Below, in pieces: positions 54,801-60,949 of a stretch of 64,000 nucleotides of DNA; the first letter of the stretch is position 1, and each line of letters starts with the position of its first letter. Position numbers and translations under genes: made by a program. The notes beneath the pieces were generated by a model. That model worked only from the letters and a program-made list of their open reading frames with translations, had not been told where the DNA came from and ran no database searches. Origin of the DNA: an uncultured Bacilli bacterium (GTDB lineage: Bacteria; Bacillota_I; Bacilli_A; ML615J-28; CAG-698); the NCBI GenBank assembly GCA_934096585.1, contig CAKOMG010000003.1, positions 1 to 64,000 of the forward strand, given 5' to 3'.

Positions 54801-57290
54801 TATATTTTTGCCACTTATGCAGCCTGTATATAAAACATTTGTGAAATAAATGTTAGCTGTAGATGTTAAATTAATATCTCTAAAGTTATAGATGCTTTTT
54901 ACATTAGCATAGAATTCATTAGTTTTAATCAAACAAGGAGCATAATTCTTAATTAATGCAACGTCTATTGAAATAGTATCATTCAATTTATGTTTTTCAT
55001 TGTTATTATCGTAATAATAATCTAGATTATATAAACCTTCAATTTCTCCAGCATTCTCTAAATAGATTCCATTTGTAACATTAATGTTTAAACTATTAGC
55101 AATGGATTCATTAATTACAAAGTTTTTATTTATTGATATAATACCACTATTTGATAAGCCAGAAGCATAAAAAACATTAAGTGATGAAATATTTAAAGAC
55201 GAATCATTAGTATTTAAAGAAACATTAGTAATACCACTAACATAAACATTTTTATTTTCTTTAACATTCATATTTATATTCATTTGATTATGAATACCAT
55301 AGATGCGATTACTAACACCGATTATTTTACCTATTATTCCCGAAATATAAACATTACCTGAATAACTATTATTAGCTGAAATTGAACCTAAACTTGAAAT
55401 ATTATTAAATTTATCAAAATATCCACATCCAACGACACCACCAATAATGGATGAATAATTTGTTGATGCAGAATAACCTAAAGCGTTAATAGTTAAATTT
55501 GTAGAAATATCGCTTATATCTCCACCTTCATTTGTAATATAAGCAATTGCTCCTCCAATAATATTTCCCAAAACATAATCAGTTGTAATATTATTATTTA
55601 AATTGTTGACATTTATTGTTGAACCATTTATACTTCCGCTAATAGTCAAATTATTAATTTTACTTTTTTGTGATAAAATGCCTATTGCTCCACCAATATA
55701 AACTTGCCCTAAATTATTATTACTTAAAGAAATATTGGCATAAACATTAACATTACTAACAAGCGCGCTTTCCATATAACCACTAATAACTCCAAAAGTT
55801 GAAATTGGTGTAGTGTTATCATATTCTTTAAAATTAACAAATTCAGAACTTAAGTAAATATTGAGATTTTTTATTGTTCCATCAAATAATGGAAATAAAC
55901 CATATGATTTAAAACCTAAATAATTTATAGTATTATTAATATATGGATTATAAATTGTTGGTAGTGTAGTTGTTTTACCATTATTAAAAGTAAACTTACT
56001 AGTTACGTTCATGTCTTTTCCAATAAACGAAGCATTAATAAAATCATCATAAATGTAACATGTGTTTGGAAAAATACTTAAATCTAAATCAGTTGTAATA
56101 TAATAAGTAAAATCTCTACTTGCAAAATAAGGATCTTTATTAAATAACTCATAAATATATACAAAATCTTTTTCAGACTTAATATTAAAAGTTTTGCCTT
56201 CACCATTTACTTCTTCCAATCCTCGAAATATAGGTAATTCTAAATTGAAATTTAAAGTTGAATAATTTAAGTTTGAATACCAACCATCGAAATCTTTAAA
56301 TTCATCGCGAAGATTTGAAAGTTTATTTACATATTCACCTTTAATATTGTTTTTAGGAATTTTAACATCACCAAGTAATGTCTCATCATAAATATAATAT
56401 TCAATACCATTGATTGTCTCAATTTTATCAATACTACTATCATAAAAATAAACATTTTTTAATATTCCACCATCTTGAACATCCGCAATAATTGGTCTAA
56501 AAGCTTCATAATCGAAAATTGTATAGTTTATTATTGTACTATAAGCAACGTAAGTATTTTCTATAGTTCCCTTATTAATAAAACAAAGTCCAGAAATATA
56601 ATATCCAACAGCAGATATACCCGCTTCTTCATAAGGATCTCTTAAGTCCTTTACAAAAACATTGGAGATTGTTCCTGAATTTAATCCAACAAGTGGAGCA
56701 ACACCATAAATATTATTTAATTTAATGCTTTGAACTAATTCTGTATCAATCAACCCAATACCATTGATTGTTCCAGAGTTTTTTGAAAACATAGCAATAT
56801 ATTCGATTTGTTCTTTTTCACTTGTATAACTTCTGAAATGTAAATTACTTATTTCATAGCCATTTCCTTCAAATAATCCACTAAATGGTGTAATAGTTCC
56901 AATAGCATTAAAAGCAATTTCTTTTCCATAATCAATATTGTTTGTCAATTGATATGAATAAGTTAAAAATCGATTATCACTATTGCAAAGAACTGAAAAA
57001 GCATATAAATCCTTTGAAGTAGAGATATTTATTAATTGCTTGCTTGTTGGTGCAACTGATGTAGCAATTATATTACCATTATTTTCAGTATATAAATCGT
57101 TCATATTAATAAATGTATTATTTTCAATATAATCAAAATCTTTAATTGTTGATGATGAAGGAACATATGCTCCACTAGCACCTTTATCAACAGTTGCTGC
57201 AATAACATTTTCTTTGTTTAATGTCACAAAAGAAATCGAAATTACAAAAGATAAAAACAATATTAAAATCATTATTTTTTTAAGTTTCAT
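45894..57290 (-). CDS. Giant secreted protein, GLUG-like beta-solenoid adhesin
   Basis: 3,798 residues, by far the largest gene here. A signal peptide (1-31) is followed by: about 40-1265, a repetitive beta-rich part with GLUG-type units (FSGLFEGNGYEISNLHF, SGISNxG and NYGNIYG variants), typical of adhesins; about 1330-1690, helical; 1735-1980, Tyr/Gly/Asn-rich beta; 1983-2180, helical; about 2200-2590, two beta-sandwich-like modules; 2600-2800, helical; 2870-3260, cadherin-like sheets (VYAEDTTVYKDYEIEI); then a beta-rich C-terminus. Asn-rich throughout. No LPxTG, no C-terminal membrane helix and no sortase nearby, so anchoring is unexplained. It starts one base after the previous gene, last in a c-di-GMP-controlled operon. 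Overall: secreted surface or matrix protein; ligand unknown. Confidence 0.8.
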   Translation of the reverse strand: MKLKKIMILILFLSFVISISFVTLNKENVIAATVDKGASGAYVPSSSTIKDFDYIENNTFINMNDLYTENNGNIIATSVAPTSKQLINISTSKDLYAFSVLCNSDNRFLTYSYQLTNNIDYGKEIAFNAIGTITPFSGLFEGNGYEISNLHFRSYTSEKEQIEYIAMFSKNSGTINGIGLIDTELVQSIKLNNIYGVAPLVGLNSGTISNVFVKDLRDPYEEAGISAVGYYISGLCFINKGTIENTYVAYSTIINYTIFDYEAFRPIIADVQDGGILKNVYFYDSSIDKIETINGIEYYIYDETLLGDVKIPKNNIKGEYVNKLSNLRDEFKDFDGWYSNLNYSTLNFNLELPIFRGLEEVNGEGKTFNIKSEKDFVYIYELFNKDPYFASRDFTYYITTDLDLSIFPNTCYIYDDFINASFIGKDMNVTSKFTFNNGKTTTLPTIYNPYINNTINYLGFKSYGLFPLFDGTIKNLNIYLSSEFVNFKEYDNTTPISTFGVISGYMESALVSNVNVYANISLSNNNLGQVYIGGAIGILSQKSKINNLTISGSINGSTINVNNLNNNITTDYVLGNIIGGAIAYITNEGGDISDISTNLTINALGYSASTNYSSIIGGVVGCGYFDKFNNISSLGSISANNSYSGNVYISGIIGKIIGVSNRIYGIHNQMNINMNVKENKNVYVSGITNVSLNTNDSSLNISSLNVFYASGLSNSGIISINKNFVINESIANSLNINVTNGIYLENAGEIEGLYNLDYYYDNNNEKHKLNDTISIDVALIKNYAPCLIKTNEFYANVKSIYNFRDINLTSTANIYFTNVLYTGCISGKNINLTDIRNEGNINANISNNSTNALTLTNGFKKFVITGVFEEVSRGYSANIISNNGNINFYIDKNVNTFIYNLYISGICYANRSTFTDSTFSKYNPLNDNYDSDLIGTLNNAINNGTITSTNYASETVNITSEEIKSANEHIIIGIKYTSSNTNTSLLYGSSNISGICSFNESIISNTFNIGDITNFNYIVKPNGNYNFKRDFEVNSAGITFSNIGKYAQIKDSANNGVIKAFNMSSSTNSWANSAGISVRNDIDELYNDYDGTTNNASQMILFTINYGEIYSHNYCENVDSIEKEQHAKSAGIMALGLCSIINTVNYGNIYGSEISSGIFSLIKFSLFKNEVTNTNKVIIANSINYGNIWGINKGSQAFKEGIKDDPTKDNQTYQELMNMSFANQSDYASIDTLGFAKDTYLGSIIGIANFDNSDNAQNISIRYLINFCNTISIIGGQYGISSNVHPNVDTMVSTYVNFTNGLYTFDKFMGATVQYGPLSTGTEEILGKTYLGVFNEEFQFRKAVEGKIEATEITDKFISDYFQFVAFTKVNDYLIEKIGWRTIAFLNASIDFANDLTSLEKVITMYENISVTKYTSLVSKAINTDSWISNCKTEVVIQLTESLIQNNDLTNLQELLSYLFFESSNINAITSEIRSSVVTLLMKYINENKDIDIKAFLNSILFTDANNNKVFSTILTDIFSSNLSEKVVIKEKLQSYFESLSNDKLKQIVNAYIELLNNDDNIIKDYINQTNLLNAKRKVIKILLNNIDTNIIFDLYKQLDITSTEDSKILKMYDVLEKMSETEKQQLFEKVLNNNTDYNSFSDIIDNLNSEIKYYEKISKELDTSITQDNDLALNNNYLKLWNKIRLIPEFQTYLDSLFKNINDINGNSHKGIYAKATEARNTFQSDTVPAPNGRNVINFDDDKRESLIFDYQTKVNPDTYFYGPFINANGNKYTDRINGITYDTSFTDIDKYASGTYQTGNQLPNKYVNGFVTTNKTLGNQINGKIFFFDTNNNQFVSESHFDNFSNLGNNLNNFGGTTINGDSHISGLTVNGSTYTYSITDVNGVKTDYTITDVDVYSDIILKSATKYYISSANYTGIYMYYNPWKAGFASYFTAKDSYNGNTIYWYTTQYIDYSASDLVKLDGRLTSYTDAYVESQDEIDIINNICNNYLFSSTNKSKSIKVIKKLLLQLFNNDASFVNDFLTSIADNNDTISSIHGTIKDYLTVDSKTFANYLIDQYNGDTSDDVSIYGAVKLNNFKFILDYLLNDNYGYYAYLYGKMDISNLNDTRIKYLFSFADMLKQYNSNLSNDEIIEIISKLDKNTLLDNYNTINVTDILLNNCLNTLSNDFDINIDSSMFDVLIENNTFNNKTYVFGLTSNQNNSIISFTPNLKGTIKLVAKGSGTINLSSGTTTDNITINNNINEYTFNNSTDQNPVTLTLSRGITIYEIYIQTKGNNDFDNANSNANWELVSLTKAEPISLGNTNTTVNKVLRTTLANQQFTFTVPNAWYLRFTIVIRGINDNGSMSLIVNNNSTSYTYTNEKKVITENNYLTRNATYTVTFNSPVEIYGIAITQYNNNNYNSLIFDNVSSSTNSIFKFNIESKSKYNDLDRNLNDIIGDNLIKLRDKQYNTEDNNLNHLYSQIYKKLICNNINFTNVSSGILTQGEYQDFTFNLDTNPMKILTLSSEVNIDNNVYTKALYLVNENNKILFNVSNDSYVFVYASGTGFLNLSYNNSDYYKEINGESCYVFNVDGINNNTEVVLKSNSPDIQIFEICIVNKTINLNEKLDNNFVNFPETDDDRTEIKRILQSNSKYLNYIGRINAFINNTRRDLNGNLDSLYKNDFINLITLFSGSMFDYNNNDSLWNYITYDQAEELAILLGIASDDVLKEYINRIEDIDLIKSAIIELTSKESRFITSIMDKINSSNLTEEQKKFLVTAYVSTDFNVINENSKTNESITVKDSELFNIIRSLKADYRYYNEDGSIDNAKFEALMKEIGFNLATQGYGIYALASSHGILNGAFIPDNFVLAEKDNNPKYELNGNYFVVTDNPSSDWRSKVHNDDESTTNINSINYAIKKEMKQLKLSIATTIFDLTLVNKDGYILTTSDEYITLDISDTEGKVTYYVPSNLGATITGDDVIYSINSYKISDNATLENGYETKPINKNTKNVLRVYAEDTTVYKDYEIEIVETGNLELNFTSYSTNTQTNVQIDNQSNIVINNIEYNNGRLLLNANIKNVANLIDLTRYVYIDSRYQSTDKEPLFSFNNKPLVNSITQDNGLTWDGNVAFDITFSPNLSGGEHTLDFIFSNNLKYSIKLNKNQSNKAELISLTFDGKIIDFSKGKNQSSTILFGRYFNYNDFIIQDGNVKPDYLDNLVTSPLAKVTTSAEIMFDGGKVEVIDNVTVYTGGQLSYKITYTIVSEDGTATNTYTHTLIEIEPFNKAKNGNDYITGINYNKNNYVSIYQDGGVLDITPDTAGVIKTSFSRGNNPKYRVIYNLDDFYKPDNKDISELISVKSTYDKTKYPDSSTRVFTSTIKHKGYTLSFYNASEIDDYIFNLEYESTTTPAIWENGSYRRNYLSSDLIISKTKSTDAFLKKITFITEATKLANLATVMSLNLIYADNTDNDNNKIGNTYQDLVKNQSKDFVITTTYGITYLTNAAQDAKDYYIVGTVSNANLDDYAPLFKIEDHASIYQYVYFNNVRYLIVSFFDNEGNKLITYANEALTEFYLMNDDRSLGNKLDSTVTDDLYASTINYNGTTYKINQYVGMQTNANMDLFMNFVGEESEDLDDLYYVDYVVYAEAFVPSSQYYKNYHISVIDLTNSIYFTFSINDKTNNKDYTDKQIFVQFICYDSSEKTGEKDYKPTKILHIINAFAKYDIASNSFVIENTFQALPYGFYYIYLDLMDGHEATYTITDSSKINSDNQLNDNSYIPPTSIITQRINLTIDITDVTTSDNWGERMNTYSTVICKKNANN

Positions 57291-57291
57291 A

Positions 57292-57948
57292 CTACTTACC
57301 CCATATTAAATCAGCTCTATTAGCTTGAACAGCATCTATATTAAAACTTAATGTTAAAAACACTGTTTCACGATAGCCAACCGAAGTTGTTTCAAAATTA
57401 TAAAAATAATCATTAGGACCAATAATTTGTATTGTTTGTTCTTCTTCACTTTCATCAATTATTTGATTATAGTATGCATATCCTGTATTTGAATCATATG
57501 TCCAATTATTATCAAACGTAAATACTTTATTATCATCTAACCATTGTCTTGATATAGTATTTATTTTTTTTAATCCAGAAGTATATGTTTTTTCAGATTC
57601 CCAAACGTCCTGAATTTTTATTCTCAGCTTAATGGCAATACTTGTTTTGATAGTGATATTAACAACTAAAGAATTTGATTGCAAGTAATTTTCTAAATCA
57701 GTAGCCTTTCTTTCAGAAGCATATGTTTTAATAGAATTCGTACTAGAATTATAACCTATGGTTTCATTAGTAATTTCTTTTGTTGTTTCCCCATCTACAT
57801 ATTTATAAGTTATAAATCCTTTTTCAATTTTTCCTGTAGTTATATTTATATCTTCTCTTTTTTTAAGCATATAAAATGCAAAAACAGATGAAATAGATAT
57901 TAAAACGATGCTTGATATTAAAAATAATATTATTGATTTCTTTTTCAT
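57292..57948 (-). CDS. Small exported protein C, TasA/camelysin-like N-terminus
   Basis: 218 residues. N-terminal hydrophobic segment KKKSIILFLISSIVLISIS, then SVFAFYMLKKREDINITTGKIE, which resembles the export region of SipW-dependent TasA/camelysin proteins (hydrophobic stretch, aromatic pair after Ala, then a T-G-x-I/L motif). The rest is beta-rich with a possible single immunoglobulin-like domain (VNITIKTSIAIKLRIKI, ETVFLTLSFNIDAV). The ATG overlaps the previous stop (ATGA) and the giant gene starts 1 bp after its stop, so it is tightly coupled to both. I do not know a close homologue. Confidence 0.6.
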   Translation of the reverse strand: MKKKSIILFLISSIVLISISSVFAFYMLKKREDINITTGKIEKGFITYKYVDGETTKEITNETIGYNSSTNSIKTYASERKATDLENYLQSNSLVVNITIKTSIAIKLRIKIQDVWESEKTYTSGLKKINTISRQWLDDNKVFTFDNNWTYDSNTGYAYYNQIIDESEEEQTIQIIGPNDYFYNFETTSVGYRETVFLTLSFNIDAVQANRADLIWGK

Positions 57949-58502
57949 TTTCCTTCTCCTACAATTTCAATTGAAAAATTATATGTTTGATTAAGAAATT
58001 CATTATTTGATGTTTCATCCAATTGAACACCAAACACATACATGTAGATGGTTTTACTTTCGTTAATTAACAGTTCTTCATTTTCTATTTGTTCATTTTC
58101 TTGTATAAATGATTTAAAACTATCAATTGAAGAAATTTTTTGATTAGTAAAAACACATTGTATATAGCAACTATTACTTATAATTGGTTTAATTTGCTTA
58201 ATTGTAAGCATCGCATTAATGTCACCCGTATTTTCAATAACTATTTCAACACAAGTAGCCATATCAATAAAATAGGATTTTTCAGACTCACGATTAATAT
58301 CAAAAAAGGCAATATTTTTAATCGTATAGTCTTCTTTTTGATAATCTTTTAACTCATATACATATTTGACTCCTGTCGTGTTACCATCAATACTAGGTGA
58401 ATTAACACGATTTATAATCCATGCGTATGTTACAAAACATAAAGAAAAAACAGAAACAACTAACAAACTAATACTAATTGATAATTTATTTTTTAATTTC
58501 AT
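57945..58502 (-). CDS. Small exported protein B, TasA/camelysin-like N-terminus
   Basis: 185 residues from ATG 58502, preceded by AGGTGA; an in-frame GTG at 58511 overlaps the upstream stop region. N-terminal hydrophobic segment LSISISLLVVSVFSLCFVTYAWI with the Tyr-Ala-Trp after a signal-like stretch, then a short polar linker and a beta-rich body (CVEIVIENTGDINAMLTIKQI; YMYVFGVQLDETS; YNFSIEIVG). This matches the general layout of SipW-dependent matrix proteins, whose mature part is a jelly-roll. Overlaps gene C by 4 nt. Confidence 0.6.
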   Translation of the reverse strand: MKLKNKLSISISLLVVSVFSLCFVTYAWIINRVNSPSIDGNTTGVKYVYELKDYQKEDYTIKNIAFFDINRESEKSYFIDMATCVEIVIENTGDINAMLTIKQIKPIISNSCYIQCVFTNQKISSIDSFKSFIQENEQIENEELLINESKTIYMYVFGVQLDETSNNEFLNQTYNFSIEIVGEGK

Positions 58503-58511
58503 TACTTTCAC

Positions 58512-59243
58512 CTATTTCACATCCGCAATTATTGAATCAATAAAGAATGATTGATAAGAATAGCAATAACTATAATCAAGATTATCTAATTTCATTGCCT
58601 CTTCATTCAATTCTAAAGCAAAAATAATTGAGTAAGATTTATCTTTTGTTATTTTTGTTTCAGTAAAAAGTAATTCATCTATTGTTTTACCATTTCCATT
58701 AACAAATGATTTTATTTTAGAATTTAGATTTATTTGTTCATCAATAACATAGAAGCGTAATGCATGATGAACCTTATATTCATCTAATTTTATTTCACCA
58801 TTTTCAATTTTATATAATGTTTTTTTATTAACTAATACTTTGTCATCTATAATATCATACAATTTTATTATATTATTTTTTTTATCAGTAACATATATTT
58901 CATTATTTTGATATTTAAGTTCATTACTAATAGTTGATGATACATTATAAAATCTACAATTATTAATTGTTACTTCTTTAGATTTTTTAGTTGATAAAGT
59001 TAATCGAAAATAAATATAATCATTTGGATTAATTAAATTAATATGATTAATTTTATCAATTTTTATCCATGATGTATCATTTAGATATTCAAAATTAACA
59101 TCACAATCTATATCGATAATTCCAGTATTAATATCTTCACTTTTTGAATTATCATCAAGTGTAAACCATGCAAAAACTGCAAATATAAATACTAAAAAGC
59201 ATGATATAAATAATGTGAATGATAATAGTATTTTGTTTTTCAT
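58512..59243 (-). CDS. Small exported protein A, TasA/camelysin-like
   Basis: 243 residues from ATG 59243, with GAGGT upstream (the frame extends to 59288, inside the terminator). N-terminus KNKILLSFTLFISCFLVFIF then AVFAWFTLDDNSKSEDINTG followed by IIDIDCDV: the AWF-x-D...TGxIDI pattern is close to that of TasA/camelysin family proteins (typically YAWFTDS...AGTLDL). The body is beta-rich. It is the first gene after the c-di-GMP riboswitch and leads the four-gene operon A-B-C-giant. No SipW signal peptidase is in the window. Confidence 0.65.
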   Translation of the reverse strand: MKNKILLSFTLFISCFLVFIFAVFAWFTLDDNSKSEDINTGIIDIDCDVNFEYLNDTSWIKIDKINHINLINPNDYIYFRLTLSTKKSKEVTINNCRFYNVSSTISNELKYQNNEIYVTDKKNNIIKLYDIIDDKVLVNKKTLYKIENGEIKLDEYKVHHALRFYVIDEQINLNSKIKSFVNGNGKTIDELLFTETKITKDKSYSIIFALELNEEAMKLDNLDYSYCYSYQSFFIDSIIADVK

Positions 59244-59256
59244 AATTTTAAACCTC

Positions 59257-59294
59257 AAAAAAAGCCAGTTGCTCCATATAATGTGCAACTGGCT
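59257..59294 (-). terminator. Riboswitch-controlled terminator
   Basis: Ten-bp stem AGCCAGTTGC (59294-59285) with GCAACTGGCT (59272-59263), followed by six T on the minus strand. Its 5' arm is also the 3' end of the aptamer, so ligand binding and termination compete. Confidence 0.93.
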
Positions 59295-59355
59295 ACCATG
59301 GTTAGGCCCTATAGTTTTGCGTCATCAAATTTCTTTGATTTTGCCACTATTAAAC
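59285..59355 (-). promoter_or_regulatory. Cyclic-di-GMP-I riboswitch (GEMM-I)
   Basis: The minus strand has the GEMM-I blocks in order: GGCAAAATC, a P2 stem ATCAAA-GAAA-TTTGAT with the conserved GAAA tetraloop, GACGCAAAAC, GGGCCTAA, CCATGGTAGCC. These fit the class consensus (GCAAA..., GAAA loop, GACGCAAAGC, GGCCTAA, GGTAGC). Promoter upstream and terminator downstream complete the unit. Confidence 0.92.
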
Positions 59356-59362
59356 TAATTAT

Positions 59363-59391
59363 ATAATACTACTTTTTTAGTAAATAGTCAA
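59363..59391 (-). promoter_or_regulatory. Promoter for the giant-protein operon
   Basis: Minus strand TTGACT (59391-59386), 17-bp spacer, TATTAT (59368-59363), just ahead of the aptamer. Confidence 0.8.
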
Positions 59392-59417
59392 GTTAATTTT
59401 TTATAACTTAAGGAATA

Positions 59418-60305
59418 TTAAAGTTTATTCCTAATTATTCCATAAAAGAAAACCGCAACTGTTCCAGGACCGCATTGACTACCAATAGTTGTACCGATAG
59501 TGTTTATTTGAATTTTTCCTATTAAATTCGGAAATTTCTTTTCTATTTCTTCTTTTAAATATAATGCATCTGTTAAACAATTAGAATTACAAATATAACA
59601 TTTATCATTATACATAAGTCCGTTATTCGCATTTTCTTCCATTTGTTTTAAAATCTCAATTGTTGCATTCTTTTTACCTCTTATTTTTTTACGTGGAACA
59701 ATTTTGCCAATTGAATTCATTTCTAAATAAGGACAAATTTTAAATATGGACCCCAGAAAACCAGCAGCTTTAGAAATTCTTCCTCCTTTTGCATAATAAT
59801 CAACGTTAGAAGAGAAAAAAGAATGATGTACTTTTAATTTAATGTCTTCTGCTAAATTATATAATTCTTCAAGAGTATATCCTTTATCTCGATAGTCTGC
59901 TAATGTATCCATAAGCATTCCAAACCCACTTGATGCGGCAAGAGAATCGACAACATAAATTTTATTATTTGGATATTTCTTGTCAAGTTCTTCTTTTGCA
60001 AGTATTGCATTATTATAAGTTCCAGACAAACCAGTTGATAAAGTTAAATGTAAAATGTCATATCCCTTAATTAACCATTTTTCAAAAAAACAAATGTATT
60101 CAGTAATATTAGCTTGAGCAGTTTTTGTTGACGCACCATTATCAATCATTTCATAAAATTTGCGATATGATAAAGTTTCACCCAAATCATCAATATATTC
60201 TTTACCATCAATATAAAAATGAAAGGGTAAATAATCAATATCTCTATCTTTTAATTGTGAATGTGGAATATCAACAGTTGATTCACATGTTAATTTAATA
60301 TTCAT
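59418..60305 (-). CDS. DegV family fatty-acid-binding protein
   Basis: 295 residues of the DegV family (FakB-like), which hold a fatty acid for phosphorylation by FakA; FakA is not in the window. Features: N-terminal KLTCESTVDIP, YLPFHFYIDGKEYIDD, GASTKTAQAN, the HLTLSTGLSGTYNNA binding loop, and the VDSLAASSGFGML helix. GGAGGT precedes the ATG. No obvious terminator separates its end from the operon promoter at 59391. Confidence 0.93.
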   Translation of the reverse strand: MNIKLTCESTVDIPHSQLKDRDIDYLPFHFYIDGKEYIDDLGETLSYRKFYEMIDNGASTKTAQANITEYICFFEKWLIKGYDILHLTLSTGLSGTYNNAILAKEELDKKYPNNKIYVVDSLAASSGFGMLMDTLADYRDKGYTLEELYNLAEDIKLKVHHSFFSSNVDYYAKGGRISKAAGFLGSIFKICPYLEMNSIGKIVPRKKIRGKKNATIEILKQMEENANNGLMYNDKCYICNSNCLTDALYLKEEIEKKFPNLIGKIQINTIGTTIGSQCGPGTVAVFFYGIIRNKL

Positions 60306-60389
60306 AAAATACCTCCAATGTTACCATTACATTTTATCAAAATAAAAGTCAAAAAAGTATCTATCTATTGGTATTTTATTATACAATTT

Positions 60390-60427
60390 AAAAAAAATTA
60401 GTAGAATGATATTTTTGCACTCTACTA
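60390..60427 (-). terminator. Terminator after the ygzB-like gene
   Basis: Minus strand TAGTAGAGTG with CATTCTACTA (60427-60418 and 60408-60399), one G-U pair, then ATTTTTTTT. Confidence 0.82.
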
Positions 60428-60440
60428 TTAGTAGAAATTA

Positions 60441-60908
60441 TTAATAAGCGCCAGTATAATTAAAATCAACATTATATTTAGTGCTTTTTAAAGATTTTTT
60501 ATCGTTTTTTACAATATAAGTTTTAATTACAGTTAAACAATATGTACATTCTAAACATTTGTAAAATTCAAAGATGATTTGTTCTTTTTGACAGTTTAAG
60601 CTACAATTATTAAAATCATCTTCTTCAATTAATTTACCATTGATATAATAATTTATTTTAGATTCAAATGTTGTCATTTTATTGCAAATAGGACATTGCA
60701 CCTTCATTATTTCGATCATTTTATTGATGGAATTATTCAATAAATATGTAAAAGCAACGAATAATAAACCAAATATTAAAGAAGCAGCTCCTAAAATATA
60801 ATATTTTTTTCCTGAAAAAAAACTAAAAAATGCAATTAATATTAGAGTAGTGCCAATACTTAGAAATGATTTAATTAGTTTTTTATTTTTTTTATACTTT
60901 TCTTTCAT
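60441..60908 (-). CDS. YgzB-like zinc-ribbon membrane protein
   Basis: 155 residues from ATG 60908 with AGGTGA upstream (the frame continues to 60917 as GTG). Two adjacent membrane helices (about 14-32 and 37-56) are followed by IMKVQCPICNKMT, resembling YgzB/DUF2614 of Bacillus (two helices, then VVCPGCDKET). A second cysteine set (CSLNCQKE and CLECTYCL) extends the metal-binding region. Function is unknown in the family. Similarity is by layout and motif, not alignment. Confidence 0.62.
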   Translation of the reverse strand: MKEKYKKNKKLIKSFLSIGTTLILIAFFSFFSGKKYYILGAASLIFGLLFVAFTYLLNNSINKMIEIMKVQCPICNKMTTFESKINYYINGKLIEEDDFNNCSLNCQKEQIIFEFYKCLECTYCLTVIKTYIVKNDKKSLKSTKYNVDFNYTGAY

Positions 60909-60917
60909 AACAATCAC

Positions 60918-60949
60918 CTATTAAAAATAGTAGTCACAAGACTACTATT
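60918..60949 (-). terminator. Terminator after the CNNM gene
   Basis: Ten-bp perfect stem AATAGTAGTC with GACTACTATT (60926-60935 and 60940-60949), loop of four, then TTTTT on the minus strand. It overlaps the CNNM stop. Confidence 0.75.

Noticed and set aside
45894..57290. NRPS, polyketide synthase or Rhs/polymorphic toxin
   Set aside because: No catalytic motifs, YD repeats or toxin-like C-terminus; signal peptide and GLUG-like repeats point to a surface protein.
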